Positions 1-12,059 of a stretch of 64,000 nucleotides of DNA are shown here, one piece after another. The notes under the pieces were generated by a model. That model searched no databases. It saw only the letters and a list, made by a program, of their open reading frames with translations, and was not told where the DNA came from. The number at the start of each line of letters is the position of its first letter. Position 1 is the stretch's first letter. Origin of the DNA: Derxia lacustris (GTDB taxonomy: Bacteria > Pseudomonadota > Gammaproteobacteria > Burkholderiales > Burkholderiaceae_E); contig NZ_MUHU01000002.1 in assembly GCF_002105195.1 (NCBI RefSeq), forward strand, positions 372,001 to 436,000, read 5' to 3'. Made by a program: the position numbers and the translations under genes.

Positions 1-140
1 CCAAGGCCGGCCAGAACGACTGCGCCAACAAGAGCGGCACCCATGCCTGCCAGGGGCAGTCCAAGGCCGACAACGACCCGACCGACTTCAAGCTGGTGCC
101 GGCCGGCAGCTGCGAAAAGATGGGCGGCAAGAAGGCCTGA
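1..140 (+). CDS. DUF2282 bufferin-type precursor peptide (BufA1-like), C-terminal part only
   Basis: Reading from base 3, the frame encodes the last 45 residues of a small Cys-containing protein ending in CEKMGGKKA before TGA; the 5' part lies outside the window. The pattern NDC, HAC, then GSC with an intervening DNDP segment is the typical C-terminus of DUF2282 proteins. These are exported precursors whose cysteines are modified by an MNIO-family enzyme to give copper-binding bufferins (family knowledge). A fused MNIO/DUF2063 gene starts 8 bp downstream, exactly the expected partner. I infer a periplasmic metal-binding modified peptide. The signal peptide and upstream promoter cannot be seen. 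Confidence 0.8.
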   Translation, partial: KAGQNDCANKSGTHACQGQSKADNDPTDFKLVPAGSCEKMGGKKA

Positions 141-148
141 GGCGCGCC

Positions 149-1831
149 GTGACGACCGCCCCTGGCATTGGCGGCGCAGTCCCGGTCGGCATCGGGCTGC
201 GCGCGCCGCATCACGCGGCCTTCGCGGCCGGGCTCGGGCCGGAGCACGCCGCGCGCCGGCCCGACTGGCTCGAAGTGCATTCGGAAAACTACTTTGCCGA
301 GGGCGGCGCCGCGCCGGCGCTGCTCGACCGGCTGCGCGCCGACTGGGCCGTCAGCCTGCACGGCGTGGGGCTGGGGCTCGGCTCGGCCTGCGGGCTCGAT
401 GGCGCGCATCTGGCCCGACTGGCGCGGCTGGTGCGGCGCGTGCAGCCGATGCTGGTGTCGGAGCATCTGTGCTGGGGCGCGGTGCCGGGGCGCCATCTCA
501 ACGACCTGCTGCCGCTGCCGCTCGACCGGGCCACGCTGGCGCTGATGGTCGACCGCGTGAGCGCGGTGCAGGACGCGCTGGGCCGCGGCATCGCCATCGA
601 GAACGTGTCGGCGCTGCTGCGCGCCGCCGGCGACGAATACGACGAGAGCGGCTTTCTGGTCGAGCTGGCGCGGCGCAGCGGCTGCCGGCTGCTGGTGGAC
701 ATCAACAATTACGCGGTCAACCGGCACAACCTGGGCGTGGATGCGCGCGCGGCGCTCGCCGCGATCCCGCGCGAGCTGGTGGCCGAGGTGCATCTGGCCG
801 GGCATTCGGTGGTGGACGGCGTGGCCATCGACGACCACGGCAGCGCGGTCGGCGCCGAGGTGCTCGCGCTGTACGGCGAGTTCATCGCGCGGGTCGGACC
901 GGTGCCGACGCTGATCGAGCGCGATTGCGCGATCCCGCCGCTGGCCGAACTGCTGGACGAGGCCGGCGCGGTGCGCGAGCTGGCGCGGCGGCGGCTCGCG
1001 GCCGGCGCGCCCGCATCGCCGGCGGTGGCCCGGCCCGCTGCTATCGCGGCCACCGCCGCAAGCGCGGCGGAGCGGCCGCCGCTGGCCGACTGGCAGCAGG
1101 CCTTCGCCGATGCCATCGTCGACCGCGACGCGACGCCGGCCTTCCTGCCGCAGTGCCGGCTGCATGAAGCGGGCGCGGCCAGCACGACCGACGCCGCCGC
1201 CCTCGCCCACCGCCTCGCGCTCTATCGCGGCAACCTCGCGGCCCATGCCGGCACTGCGCTGCGCGGTGCCTATCCCGCGATTGCCGAGGCGCTTGGCGAC
1301 GATGCGCTCGACCGCATCGCGCGCCAGCTCATCCGCCAGCACCCGTCGCGCAGCGGCAATCTCGACGCCTGGGGCGAAGCGCTGCCGGGCTTCCTCGCCG
1401 GGCAGGCCGAGCCCGCGCTGGCCGACCTCGCGCGGCTCGACTGGGCGCGCCATCTCGCCTGGTCGGCGCCGGACGCGCCTGCCCTCGCGCTCGCCGACCT
1501 CGCCGCCGCCGACCCCGAGGCCGTGGCCGACTGGCGCCTCGCCAGCCACCCGGCCGCCGCGCTCGTCGCCTGCGACGACGGCTGCCGGCTCGTCGCGCGG
1601 CCGGCGCAGCACGCCGATGTCTGGCCGCTCGACCCGGCGCAGACGCGCTTCTTCCGCCAGCTCGCCGCCGGCACGCCGCTCGGCGACGCCGCCGCTACCG
1701 CCGGCCTCGACGCCGCCGCGCTCATGCAAACCCTCGCGCTCGGCATCGAGGCCGGCGCCTGGCTCCCGCCCCAACCTTCTTCGAAAGCCCTTCGCCATGA
1801 CCGCGCTGCTCTCGCTCTGGATGCCGATTGA
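149..1831 (+). CDS. Fused bufferin maturation protein: MNIO enzyme (DUF692, BufB-like) plus DUF2063 partner (BufC-like)
   Basis: A GTG start 8 bp after the precursor stop opens a 560-residue frame. Residues about 10-285 are a DUF692/MNIO TIM barrel with the expected metal-ligand pattern: E105-H106, E151-N152, D184, H215, D229-H230 and E257. An Ala/Pro-rich linker (about 288-312) leads into a DUF2063-type domain (about 313-545) with the [10 protein letters not shown] signature. In most clusters these are two genes, bufB and bufC; here one uninterrupted frame encodes both. The known role of the pair is oxidative modification of precursor cysteines, with the DUF2063 part recognising the precursor. 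The 3' end overlaps the doxX start by 35 bp, indicating one operon. The fusion could be a read-through artefact only if a base error removed a stop, but the linker looks natural. Confidence 0.85.
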   Translation: MTTAPGIGGAVPVGIGLRAPHHAAFAAGLGPEHAARRPDWLEVHSENYFAEGGAAPALLDRLRADWAVSLHGVGLGLGSACGLDGAHLARLARLVRRVQPMLVSEHLCWGAVPGRHLNDLLPLPLDRATLALMVDRVSAVQDALGRGIAIENVSALLRAAGDEYDESGFLVELARRSGCRLLVDINNYAVNRHNLGVDARAALAAIPRELVAEVHLAGHSVVDGVAIDDHGSAVGAEVLALYGEFIARVGPVPTLIERDCAIPPLAELLDEAGAVRELARRRLAAGAPASPAVARPAAIAATAASAAERPPLADWQQAFADAIVDRDATPAFLPQCRLHEAGAASTTDAAALAHRLALYRGNLAAHAGTALRGAYPAIAEALGDDALDRIARQLIRQHPSRSGNLDAWGEALPGFLAGQAEPALADLARLDWARHLAWSAPDAPALALADLAAADPEAVADWRLASHPAAALVACDDGCRLVARPAQHADVWPLDPAQTRFFRQLAAGTPLGDAAATAGLDAAALMQTLALGIEAGAWLPPQPSSKALRHDRAALALDAD

Positions 1832-2255
1832 CCGTCTGCTGGCCGGCTGGGGCCTGTCGCTCTGGCTGCTGGCGCTGCGGCTCTACGTCGGCTGGCAATT
1901 CTTCGGCTCCGGCCTGGTGAAGGTGCAGGACTGGTCTTCCACCGTCGCGCTGTTCGAGACCGAGTATTCGGTGCCGCTGCTGTCGCCCCAGCTGGCGGCG
2001 CTGGCCGGCGCGGGCGGCGAGCTGCTGCTGCCGCCGCTGCTGTTCGCCGGCCTGTTCACGCGCCCGGCGGCGCTGGCGCTGGCGGTGGTGAACGGCGTGG
2101 CGGTGCTGTCGTATCCGGCGCTGTTCGGCTTCGACTGCCCGGCCGCGATCCAGTCGCATGCGTGGTGGGGCGCGGCGCTCGTCGGGCTGGGTTGTGCCGG
2201 CGCGGGGCGACTGTCGGTCGATGGCTGGCGCGCCGGTCGGGCCGGCAGGGCTTAG
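1797..2255 (+). CDS. DoxX-family inner-membrane protein
   Basis: The 152-residue protein starts at an ATG inside the 3' end of the MNIO fusion gene. It has the DoxX pattern: an N-terminal helix ([20 protein letters not shown]), the [17 protein letters not shown] motif, then hydrophobic segments near residues 60-90 and 110-140. DoxX proteins commonly close bufferin operons and are thought to assist metal or redox handling at the membrane; the exact role is unknown. The overlapping start suggests translational coupling. Confidence 0.8.
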   Translation: MTALLSLWMPIDRLLAGWGLSLWLLALRLYVGWQFFGSGLVKVQDWSSTVALFETEYSVPLLSPQLAALAGAGGELLLPPLLFAGLFTRPAALALAVVNGVAVLSYPALFGFDCPAAIQSHAWWGAALVGLGCAGAGRLSVDGWRAGRAGRA

Positions 2256-2323
2256 TCGCCGCCTGTCATGAAGCCTTCAAACGCGGCCACCACCCTTCGC
2301 GCTCCTTTCATCCGGAGCCCACC

Positions 2324-4525
2324 ATGAAGCATCTCCCCGAGCACAACGGCGCCGACCACGACGAAGACGCCGTCGTCAATCCTTCGGCCAATCCGCATTT
2401 CAACGACGTGCTCGGCGCGCGCCTGTCGCGCCGCGGCCTGCTCAAGGGCGGCGCGGGCGCGGCGGCCATGTCGATGCTGGGCGCCTTCACGCTCGCCGGC
2501 TGCAACAGCGACGACGATGACGACAAGGGCACCAGCCAGCCGGTCAGCGCGCTCGGCTTCACCGCCGTGGCCAAGAGCCAGGCCGACAGCGTCTCGATCG
2601 CCAGCGGCTATACCGCCACGCCGGTGCTCAAGCTGGGCGACCCGATGAATGCGGCCACCGCCGCCTACAGCAATGCCGGCACCGACAGCGGCGACTCCTT
2701 CGCCAACCGCGTCGGCGACCATCACGACGGCATGTTCTGGTTCGGCGTCAATGCCGCCGGCACCGGCTGGGACGCCAGCGTCTCGTCGCGCGGCCTGCTC
2801 GCGATGAACCACGAGAACATCACCCAGCTGTTCCTGCATGCCAACGGCCCCACCACCGTGAGCAATGTGCGCACCGTGGCCGACGAGTGCATCAAGGAAA
2901 TGAACGCCCACGGCGTGTCGATCAACGAGCTGGTCAAGTCGGGCGACAGCTACGCGCATGTGGCCACGTCGAGCTTCAACCGCCGCATCACCGCGCTCAC
3001 GCCCATCGACCTGTCGGGCCCGGTGGCGCAATCGGCGCTGGTCGTCACGCGCTACTCCACCAGCGGCGCCGCCACGCGCGGCACCATCAACAACTGCGCC
3101 AACGGCAACACGCCCTGGGGCACCTACCTCACCTGCGAGGAAAACTGGGCCGGCTACTTCAAGCGCGCCAGCGGCGACGACGCCCTGCGCAGCGCCGCCG
3201 AAGTCACGGCGCTCAAGCGCGTGGGCATTGCCGCCGGCGCCAACGGCAGCTACCGCTGGACCACCGCCACGCCCGCCGACGCCAGCGACACCCGCTTCGC
3301 GCGCTGGGATGCGAGCGTGACCGGTGCCAGCGCCAGCGCCGATTTCCGCAATGCGCCCAACACCTTCGGCTGGGTCGTCGAGATCGATCCGTTCGCGCCC
3401 TCGGCCGCGCCGCGCAAGCGCACCGCGCTCGGCCGCTTCGCCCACGAAGGCGCCTGGCTCGGCCCCGTCACCGCCGGCAAGCCGCTGGTCTGGTACATGG
3501 GCGACGACTCGCGCAACGAGTACGTCTACAAGTTCGTGTCCAGCGCCAACTGGGACGCCGCCGACATCGGCAAGGGCTATGCGGCCGGCGACAAGTACCT
3601 GAACAGCGGCAAGCTCTACGTGGCCAGGTTCAATGCCGACGGCAGCGGCCAGTGGATCGAACTCGCCTTCGGCAGCAACGGCATCGGCGCCACCTCGGCC
3701 AACTATCCGTTCGCCAGCCAGGCCGATGTGCTCGTCAACGCGCGGCTCGCCGCCGACGTGGCGGGCGCCACCAAGATGGACCGGCCCGAGTGGACGGCGG
3801 TCAACCCGGTCAACGGCGAGGTCTACGTCACGCTCACCAACAACAACGCCGCCAACCGCCCGGTCAGCGCCGTCGACGCCGCCAATCCGCGCCACTACAA
3901 CGACAAGAAGACCACCGGCGCCGACCAGTGGGGCAATCCCAACGGCCACATCCTGCGCTGGCGCGAAGCCGGCAGCGACCCGGCCGCCACCAGCTTTGCC
4001 TGGGACATCTTCGTGTTCGGCGCCCGCTCCACCGCCGATGCGACCAACGTCAACATCTCGGCGCTGACGGCCGACAACGACTTTTCGAGCCCCGACGGCC
4101 TGTTCTTCAGCCGCGCCAACCCGGGCCTGCTGTGGATCGAGACCGACGACGGCGCCTACACCGACGTGACCAACTGCATGCTGCTGGCCGCCGTGCCGGG
4201 CAAGGTCGGCGACGGCGGGGCGCGAACGGTGGCCAACACCGGCAGCGACGGCAGCAGCAAGTCGGTCGCCACGCTGGTCGGCAAGGCGCCGGGCACGCTG
4301 CTGCGGCGCTTTCTGGTCGGCCCCAAGCAATGTGAACTGACCGGCCTGGCCGAAACGCCCGACGGCGAAACCCTGTTCGCCAACATCCAGCATCCGGGCG
4401 AGGACAGCGCCTCGGCCACCGACAGCGCCAGCTACGGCAGCCACTGGCCGGATGGCGGCACGGCGCGTCCGCGCTCGGCCACGCTGGTGATCCGCAAGAC
4501 CGGCGGCGGCAAGATCGGCGTGTGA
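2324..4525 (+). CDS. PhoX-family (DUF839) Tat-exported phosphatase
   Basis: This 733-residue protein starts at ATG 2324, chosen over an upstream in-frame extension because it follows an AG-rich stretch and places a twin-arginine signal (SRRGLLKGG, then a hydrophobic stretch and an AGC motif) about 38 residues in. The body has PhoX/DUF839 landmarks: HHDGMFWFGV, a GLLAMNHEN segment, a TYLTCEENWAGYF motif, GRFAHEGAW and EWTAVNP. PhoX enzymes are monomeric periplasmic phosphatases using calcium and iron to release phosphate from phosphomonoesters. Some DUF839 members have other substrates, so the reaction is inferred. The AGC in the signal may be a lipobox. No Pho box was identified upstream. Confidence 0.82.
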   Translation: MKHLPEHNGADHDEDAVVNPSANPHFNDVLGARLSRRGLLKGGAGAAAMSMLGAFTLAGCNSDDDDDKGTSQPVSALGFTAVAKSQADSVSIASGYTATPVLKLGDPMNAATAAYSNAGTDSGDSFANRVGDHHDGMFWFGVNAAGTGWDASVSSRGLLAMNHENITQLFLHANGPTTVSNVRTVADECIKEMNAHGVSINELVKSGDSYAHVATSSFNRRITALTPIDLSGPVAQSALVVTRYSTSGAATRGTINNCANGNTPWGTYLTCEENWAGYFKRASGDDALRSAAEVTALKRVGIAAGANGSYRWTTATPADASDTRFARWDASVTGASASADFRNAPNTFGWVVEIDPFAPSAAPRKRTALGRFAHEGAWLGPVTAGKPLVWYMGDDSRNEYVYKFVSSANWDAADIGKGYAAGDKYLNSGKLYVARFNADGSGQWIELAFGSNGIGATSANYPFASQADVLVNARLAADVAGATKMDRPEWTAVNPVNGEVYVTLTNNNAANRPVSAVDAANPRHYNDKKTTGADQWGNPNGHILRWREAGSDPAATSFAWDIFVFGARSTADATNVNISALTADNDFSSPDGLFFSRANPGLLWIETDDGAYTDVTNCMLLAAVPGKVGDGGARTVANTGSDGSSKSVATLVGKAPGTLLRRFLVGPKQCELTGLAETPDGETLFANIQHPGEDSASATDSASYGSHWPDGGTARPRSATLVIRKTGGGKIGV

Positions 4526-4556
4526 TGGCGGGCGGCCGCCGCAGCGCGGCCGCCCC

Positions 4557-4591
4557 AAAAGCGGAACGGGCCGCCGAAGCGACCCGTTCCG
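4557..4591 (-). terminator. Probable terminator of secA
   Basis: CGGAACGGG (4562-4570) and CCCGTTCCG (4583-4591) form a perfect 9-bp stem with a 12-nt loop. On the minus strand the stem is followed by C then TTTT, the arrangement of an intrinsic terminator for secA, whose stop codon is 22 bp upstream. It lies between convergent phoX and secA and could serve both. Confidence 0.6.
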
Positions 4592-4612
4592 TTCACCGCA
4601 AGCGCGTCCGGC

Positions 4613-7372
<2,760 letters not shown>

Positions 7373-7592
7373 GGGGAGACACCAGAAGGTCCGCGCCACA
7401 GGGGGCGGGGCGGACCGCGCGACGCGGCGCTCGGGACCGGCGGCGCAGCGGGCAGGCTGCGCCAGACGGATCGAAGGACGCGCCGTGCGTGGGGAAATGG
7501 GACGGCCGTTCGATGTGTTGCGACTCTGGCGCGCGCCTTGAAAGCCGCTTGACGGGCGCCGGAAAAAACGCTGGGCATCTTAACATCGGGTC

Positions 7593-8057
7593 ATGTCACG
7601 TCCGCGCGCACTCCCCCTCACCAACTGGCTGTCCGATGTGGAAGGCCTCGGCCCGCTCATGCCGTCGGTCGACCGGCTCATTCAATTGCAGGCCAGCGTC
7701 GACCGCTTCTGCCGCAGCCGGCGGCTCGGCGCGGTGTGGGTGCGCGAGACCGTCGGCCTCGCGCTCAAGCCGCGGCTGCTGCTGGTGGTGGGCATGCAGG
7801 CGCAGGCGGTCAAGCTCAAGAATGCGGCGCCCGGGCTGCTCGACCAGCTGCGCGCCGAGGGCTGGAATTTCCACGACATGCAGGTGCGCGTGAAGTACGG
7901 CATCGGCGAGGCGGCCTGGGCGCCGGCGCCGGATCACCCGCCCAAGCCGGGGCTGAAGGCGGAGCAGGTGGCAGGGTGGGAGCGGCTGGCCGACGAGCTG
8001 GATGAGGGGCCGCTGCGCGAGGCGGTGCTGCGGCTGGTGGCGCATCACCGGGGGTAA
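7593..8057 (+). CDS. dciA: DUF721 protein, DciA-like helicase loader
   Basis: This 154-residue protein matches the DUF721 family around LLLVVGMQAQAVKLKNAAPGLL, followed by LRAEGWNFHDMQVRVKYG, the KH-like core. DciA proteins load or recruit the replicative helicase DnaB in bacteria lacking DnaC. It sits divergently from secA with about 220 bp between starts, the conserved betaproteobacterial arrangement. In many relatives lpxC is also adjacent; here lpxC is about 54 kb away. Confidence 0.85.
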   Translation: MSRPRALPLTNWLSDVEGLGPLMPSVDRLIQLQASVDRFCRSRRLGAVWVRETVGLALKPRLLLVVGMQAQAVKLKNAAPGLLDQLRAEGWNFHDMQVRVKYGIGEAAWAPAPDHPPKPGLKAEQVAGWERLADELDEGPLREAVLRLVAHHRG

Positions 8058-8143
8058 GCGGCAGGCTTCCATCGCCTTTCGGCCATCACCGCAGCGTCAT
8101 CACACACCGTCATCATCGACGCGACTCCACAACGGGAATCGCG

Positions 8144-9259
8144 TTGGAAATCCGCAAGCTGGTCGCCCCTGCCTTCGCCGCGCTGCTGCTCGCCGGCGTC
8201 GGCGCCGGCATCTGGGTCTCGCATGAAAGCGTCGGCGTGCAGCAGGCCGCGCGCGTCGAGCAGGCGAAGCAGGTCAGCCTGCGCGGCCTGATCGGCTCGG
8301 AGAAGGAAGCCTTCTTCGCCGACCCGCGCGTGCAGCAGGCGCTCGCGGCGCAGGGCATCGCGGTCACGGTCGAGAAGGCCGGCTCGCGCGCCATCGCCAG
8401 CCGCTACGACGCGGCCAAGTACGACTTCGGCTTTCCGTCCGGCGCGCCGGCGGCTACCCAGTTGAATCGGCAGGCGAAGGCGGCGCGCGTGTTCACGCCC
8501 TTCTTCACGCCGATGGTGCTGGCGAGCTGGCGGCCGATCGCCGACATCCTGGTTGCCAACGGCATTGCGGCGCGCGAGGGCGAGGTGTTCTACGTCGTCG
8601 ATCTGCCGCGCCTGATGACGCTGATGGCGCAAAGCACGCGCTGGCGCGACCTGAAGCAGAGCGCGGCCTTCGCCAGCGGCAAGTCGGTGCTCATCGCCTC
8701 GACCGATGTGCGCACGTCCAACAGCGCGGCGATGTATCTGTCGCTGGCCAGCTATCTGGCCAACGATCAGCAGGTGGTGCAGAGCCAGGACGACCTCGAC
8801 CGCGTGCTGCCGGTGGTCGAGCCGCTATTCCTGCGCCAGGGCTTTCAGGAGCAGTCGTCGGCCGGGCCGTTCGAGGACTACCTCGCGCTCGGCATGGGCA
8901 AGACGCCGCTGCTGATGGCCTACGAGTCGCAGCTGGTGGAGTTTCTGCTGCGCCATCCGGAGCGTGCCAAGGCCGGCGACATGGTGCTGATGTATCCGAA
9001 GCCGACCGTCTTCTCCAAGCATGTGCTGGTGCCCTACACGCCGGCCGGCGAGCGCCTCGGCGTCGCGCTCGAAACCGATCCGGCGCTGCGCGAGCTCGCG
9101 CACGAATACGGCTTTCGCACCGGCGGCGAGGTGCGCGGCCCCGAGGTCTGGGCCAGGGCCGGCGTGCATGTGCCCGAGCAGCTCGTCGATGTCATCGATC
9201 CGCCGAGCCAGGAATGGCTCGAACGCATGACCGTCGCCATCGAGGCGCGGTTCCGCTAG
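8144..9259 (+). CDS. Membrane-anchored solute-binding-like protein of a TelA module
   Basis: A TTG start gives a 371-residue protein with an N-terminal signal anchor (residues about 5-25) and a type-2 periplasmic-binding-like body: SLRGLIGSEKEAFF, then YDFGFPSGAP, FTPMVLASW and a long C-terminal lobe. No transporter genes accompany it. It begins 86 bp after dciA and is followed 29 bp later by telA, so it probably belongs to the TelA operon. A second solute-binding-like domain occurs two genes downstream, fused to vWA. The ligand is unknown. The annotation rests on fold-level resemblance and context only. Confidence 0.6.
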   Translation: MEIRKLVAPAFAALLLAGVGAGIWVSHESVGVQQAARVEQAKQVSLRGLIGSEKEAFFADPRVQQALAAQGIAVTVEKAGSRAIASRYDAAKYDFGFPSGAPAATQLNRQAKAARVFTPFFTPMVLASWRPIADILVANGIAAREGEVFYVVDLPRLMTLMAQSTRWRDLKQSAAFASGKSVLIASTDVRTSNSAAMYLSLASYLANDQQVVQSQDDLDRVLPVVEPLFLRQGFQEQSSAGPFEDYLALGMGKTPLLMAYESQLVEFLLRHPERAKAGDMVLMYPKPTVFSKHVLVPYTPAGERLGVALETDPALRELAHEYGFRTGGEVRGPEVWARAGVHVPEQLVDVIDPPSQEWLERMTVAIEARFR

Positions 9260-9288
9260 TCCGCAGCAACACCATCGGGAGTCCGACC

Positions 9289-10491
9289 ATGAGCAGCTCC
9301 GCAGCGCCGCAAGACTTCACGCTCGAACCGCCCGCGCCGGTCGCGCCAGTGCCGCTCGAATCGGCCGGCGGGCGCATCCGGCTCAAGCCCGAGGAGCTGG
9401 GCCAGCTCGACGAGCAGGTGCGCCAGTTCATCGGCGACATCACCGACTGCGACAGCCGCGACCCGAAGTTCAAGGCCGCCATCGAGCGCATCCATTCGAT
9501 GGGCAACAAGGACATCGAGGCTTCGGCATCGATGTCGAACCGCATGCTCGACCGGCCGGTCGGCACGCTCAAGAACGGGCTGATCGACCAGGGCTCGGAG
9601 ATCGGCGCCGGCCTGCTCGACCTGCGCCGCACGGTCGAGGAGCTGGACCCGTCGCGCCAGGGCGATCTGTTCAGCCCGCGCAAGCTGCTCGGCTTCATTC
9701 CGTTCGGCAACAAGCTCGTCGACTACTTCCAGCGCTACCAGTCGTCGCAAAGCCATCTCAACGCGATCATCGAGGCGCTGAAGCGCGGGCGCGACGAGCT
9801 GCTGCGCGACAACGCCGCCATCGAGCAGGAGAAGGCCAATCTGTGGACGCTGATGGAGCGGCTGGAGAAGTACGTCTACCTCGGCCGCAAGCTCGACGAG
9901 CAGCTCGAAGCGCGGGTCGCGGCGCTCGACGCGAGCGACCCCGAGAAGGCGCGCGTGGTGCGCGAGGAAATGCTGTTCTACGCAAAGCAGAAGCAGACCG
10001 ATCTGCTCACCCAGATGAGCGTGAACATCCAGGGCTATCTGGCGCTGGACATGATCCGCAAGAACAACCTTGAGCTCATCAAGGGCGTGGACCGCGCGAC
10101 GACCACCACCGTGTCGGCGCTGCGCACGGCGGTGATCGTGGCGCAGGCGCTGGCGAACCAGAAGCTGGTGCTCGACCAGATCGCGGCGCTCAACACCACG
10201 ACCGGCAACCTCATCGCCGCGACCAGCGAAATGCTGCGCACCCAGACCGCCGCGATCCATCAGCAGGCGGCGTCGGGGACCATCGAGATCGCCAAGTTGC
10301 AGCAGGCGTTCCAGAACATCTACGCGACGATGGACGCGGTGGCCGATTTCAAGGTGCAGGCGCTGGCGTCGATGCAGACGACCGTGGACACGCTCGCGCA
10401 CGAGGTGCAGAACGCGCGCGGCTATCTCGACCGCGTGCGCCGCGACGATGCCAAGCAGGCGCTGGCGGCGCCGACCGGCGTGCAGCTGTGA
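9289..10491 (+). CDS. TelA-family (toxic anion resistance) protein
   Basis: The 400-residue protein starts at an ATG preceded by GGGAG. It is rich in charged helices with the TelA/KlaA pattern: MSNRMLDRPV near residue 85, FIPFGNKLVDYFQRYQSSQ (about 141-160), then LWTLMERLEKYVYLGRKLDEQL and a long helical C-terminus. Family members were first linked to tellurite resistance but now appear in stress-response modules with vWA and Ter proteins; the biochemical function is not settled. Its stop overlaps the next start (GTGA), so the two genes are translationally coupled. Confidence 0.85.
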   Translation: MSSSAAPQDFTLEPPAPVAPVPLESAGGRIRLKPEELGQLDEQVRQFIGDITDCDSRDPKFKAAIERIHSMGNKDIEASASMSNRMLDRPVGTLKNGLIDQGSEIGAGLLDLRRTVEELDPSRQGDLFSPRKLLGFIPFGNKLVDYFQRYQSSQSHLNAIIEALKRGRDELLRDNAAIEQEKANLWTLMERLEKYVYLGRKLDEQLEARVAALDASDPEKARVVREEMLFYAKQKQTDLLTQMSVNIQGYLALDMIRKNNLELIKGVDRATTTTVSALRTAVIVAQALANQKLVLDQIAALNTTTGNLIAATSEMLRTQTAAIHQQAASGTIEIAKLQQAFQNIYATMDAVADFKVQALASMQTTVDTLAHEVQNARGYLDRVRRDDAKQALAAPTGVQL

Positions 10492-12059
10492 GCAAGCGGC
10501 GCGTTCTGCTGGCGCTGGCGGCGGTTGCGGTCGGCGTGATGGCGAGCCGCGCCTTGCGCCAGCAGGACACCGCGCCGGTCGCCGCGCCGGCGCAGACCGC
10601 CTTCACCGTGCTCGCCGGCTCGGAGCTGCGCGAGCTGGAGCCGGGCCTGGTCGACGCCGCGCGCGCCGCCGGCGTCACGCTCAGGCTGAGCTATGCCGGC
10701 ACGCTCGACATCGTCGAGCGCATCAACGCCGGCGAGCGCTTCGACGCGATCCTGCCGCCGAACGGCGCCTATCCGGCGCTGGCGCTGGCCACGCCGCCGG
10801 TCGCGCGCGACAAGCTGTTCTATTCGCGCGTGGCCTTTGGCGTGAAGCCGGCGACGCTCGCCGCGCTCGGCTGGGACCGGCGCAATCCGGGCTGGGCCGA
10901 CATCGCGCGCGCCGCCGGTGCCGGAAAAATCCGCTATGCGATGACCAATCCGGCCAGCTCCAACACCGGCATGAGCGCGCTGTTCGCGGTCGCGTCGGCC
11001 GCCGCCGGCAAGGCCGACGACCTGCGTGCCAGCGAGATCGACGCGCGCATGCTGACCAGCTTTCTCGCCGGCCAGAAGCTCACCGCCGGCAGCTCGGGCT
11101 GGCTCGCCGAGGCCTACGCGAAAGACCCGTCGGCGGTCGATGCGATGGTCAATTACGAGGCCGTGATCCTGCGCGGCAATGCGGCGCTCGCGCCCGCCGA
11201 CCGCCTGACGCCGGTCTACCCGACCGATGGCGTGATCTCGGCCGACTACCCGCTGATGCTGCTCGACGGCACTCGCCGCGCCGACTACGACAAGCTCGTC
11301 GCGGCCTGGCGCGCACCGGCCTTCCAGCGCGACGTGGCGGCCGCCGCCTTCCTGCGCCCGGTGCTGCCCGAGGTTGCGCCCATCGCCGCGCTGCCGAGCG
11401 CGCCGGTCGCCGAACTCGGCTTTCCCAACCGGCTCGACGTGATCGATGCGGTGCTCACGTCCTATCAGGCCGACTGGCGCCGGCCGTCCACCTCGATCTT
11501 CGTGCTCGACACCAGCGGCTCGATGGAAGGCGCGCGCATGGACGCGATGCGCGCCGCGCTCAAGCTGCTGGCCGGCGCCGACGCGAGCAGCGCCAGCACG
11601 CGCTACGCCCGGTTCCAGAGCCGCGAGCGCGTGGTGCTGATTGCCTTTTCCAACAACGTGAGCGCGCCGGTGCGGCTCGGCTTCGACGCCGCAGCGCTCG
11701 ACGCCGGCCGCCAGCAGCTGCGCGCCCAAGCCGACGCGCTGGTCGCGCACGGCGGCACCGCCATCTTCTCGGCCGTGCTCGCGGCGCAGGAAATCGCCGC
11801 CGCCGAGCAGGCCAGCGACCCGGACCGCTTCGTCAGCATCGTGCTGCTGACCGATGGCGAGAACACCGCCGGCATCCCGTTCGCCACCTTCCGTGAGCGC
11901 ATGGCCGGCCGACCCGTGACGCGCGTGTTCCCGATCCTGTTCGGCGAAGCCAGCGTCGACGAGATGACCCAGCTTGCCGCGCTCACCGGCGGCCGCGTGT
12001 TCGATGGCCGCAAGGCCGCGCTCGGGCTCGTGTTCAAGGACATCCGGGGCTATCAGTGA
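10488..12059 (+). CDS. Solute-binding-like domain fused to a von Willebrand factor A domain
   Basis: A GTG start overlaps the telA stop. Residues 5-20 form a signal anchor; about 38-300 resemble a substrate-binding protein (FTVLAGSELRELEP, ARMLTSFLAGQKL); about 335-515 are a vWA domain with a complete MIDAS: D341-x-S343-x-S345, T424 and D456 in LLTDGEN. vWA domains bind partners through Mg2+. The fusion suggests a protein that senses or binds an extracytoplasmic ligand and recruits a partner. The genes before and after overlap it, indicating a functional unit with TelA and the XpaC-like protein. Substrate unknown. Confidence 0.75.
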   Translation: MSKRRVLLALAAVAVGVMASRALRQQDTAPVAAPAQTAFTVLAGSELRELEPGLVDAARAAGVTLRLSYAGTLDIVERINAGERFDAILPPNGAYPALALATPPVARDKLFYSRVAFGVKPATLAALGWDRRNPGWADIARAAGAGKIRYAMTNPASSNTGMSALFAVASAAAGKADDLRASEIDARMLTSFLAGQKLTAGSSGWLAEAYAKDPSAVDAMVNYEAVILRGNAALAPADRLTPVYPTDGVISADYPLMLLDGTRRADYDKLVAAWRAPAFQRDVAAAAFLRPVLPEVAPIAALPSAPVAELGFPNRLDVIDAVLTSYQADWRRPSTSIFVLDTSGSMEGARMDAMRAALKLLAGADASSASTRYARFQSRERVVLIAFSNNVSAPVRLGFDAAALDAGRQQLRAQADALVAHGGTAIFSAVLAAQEIAAAEQASDPDRFVSIVLLTDGENTAGIPFATFRERMAGRPVTRVFPILFGEASVDEMTQLAALTGGRVFDGRKAALGLVFKDIRGYQ

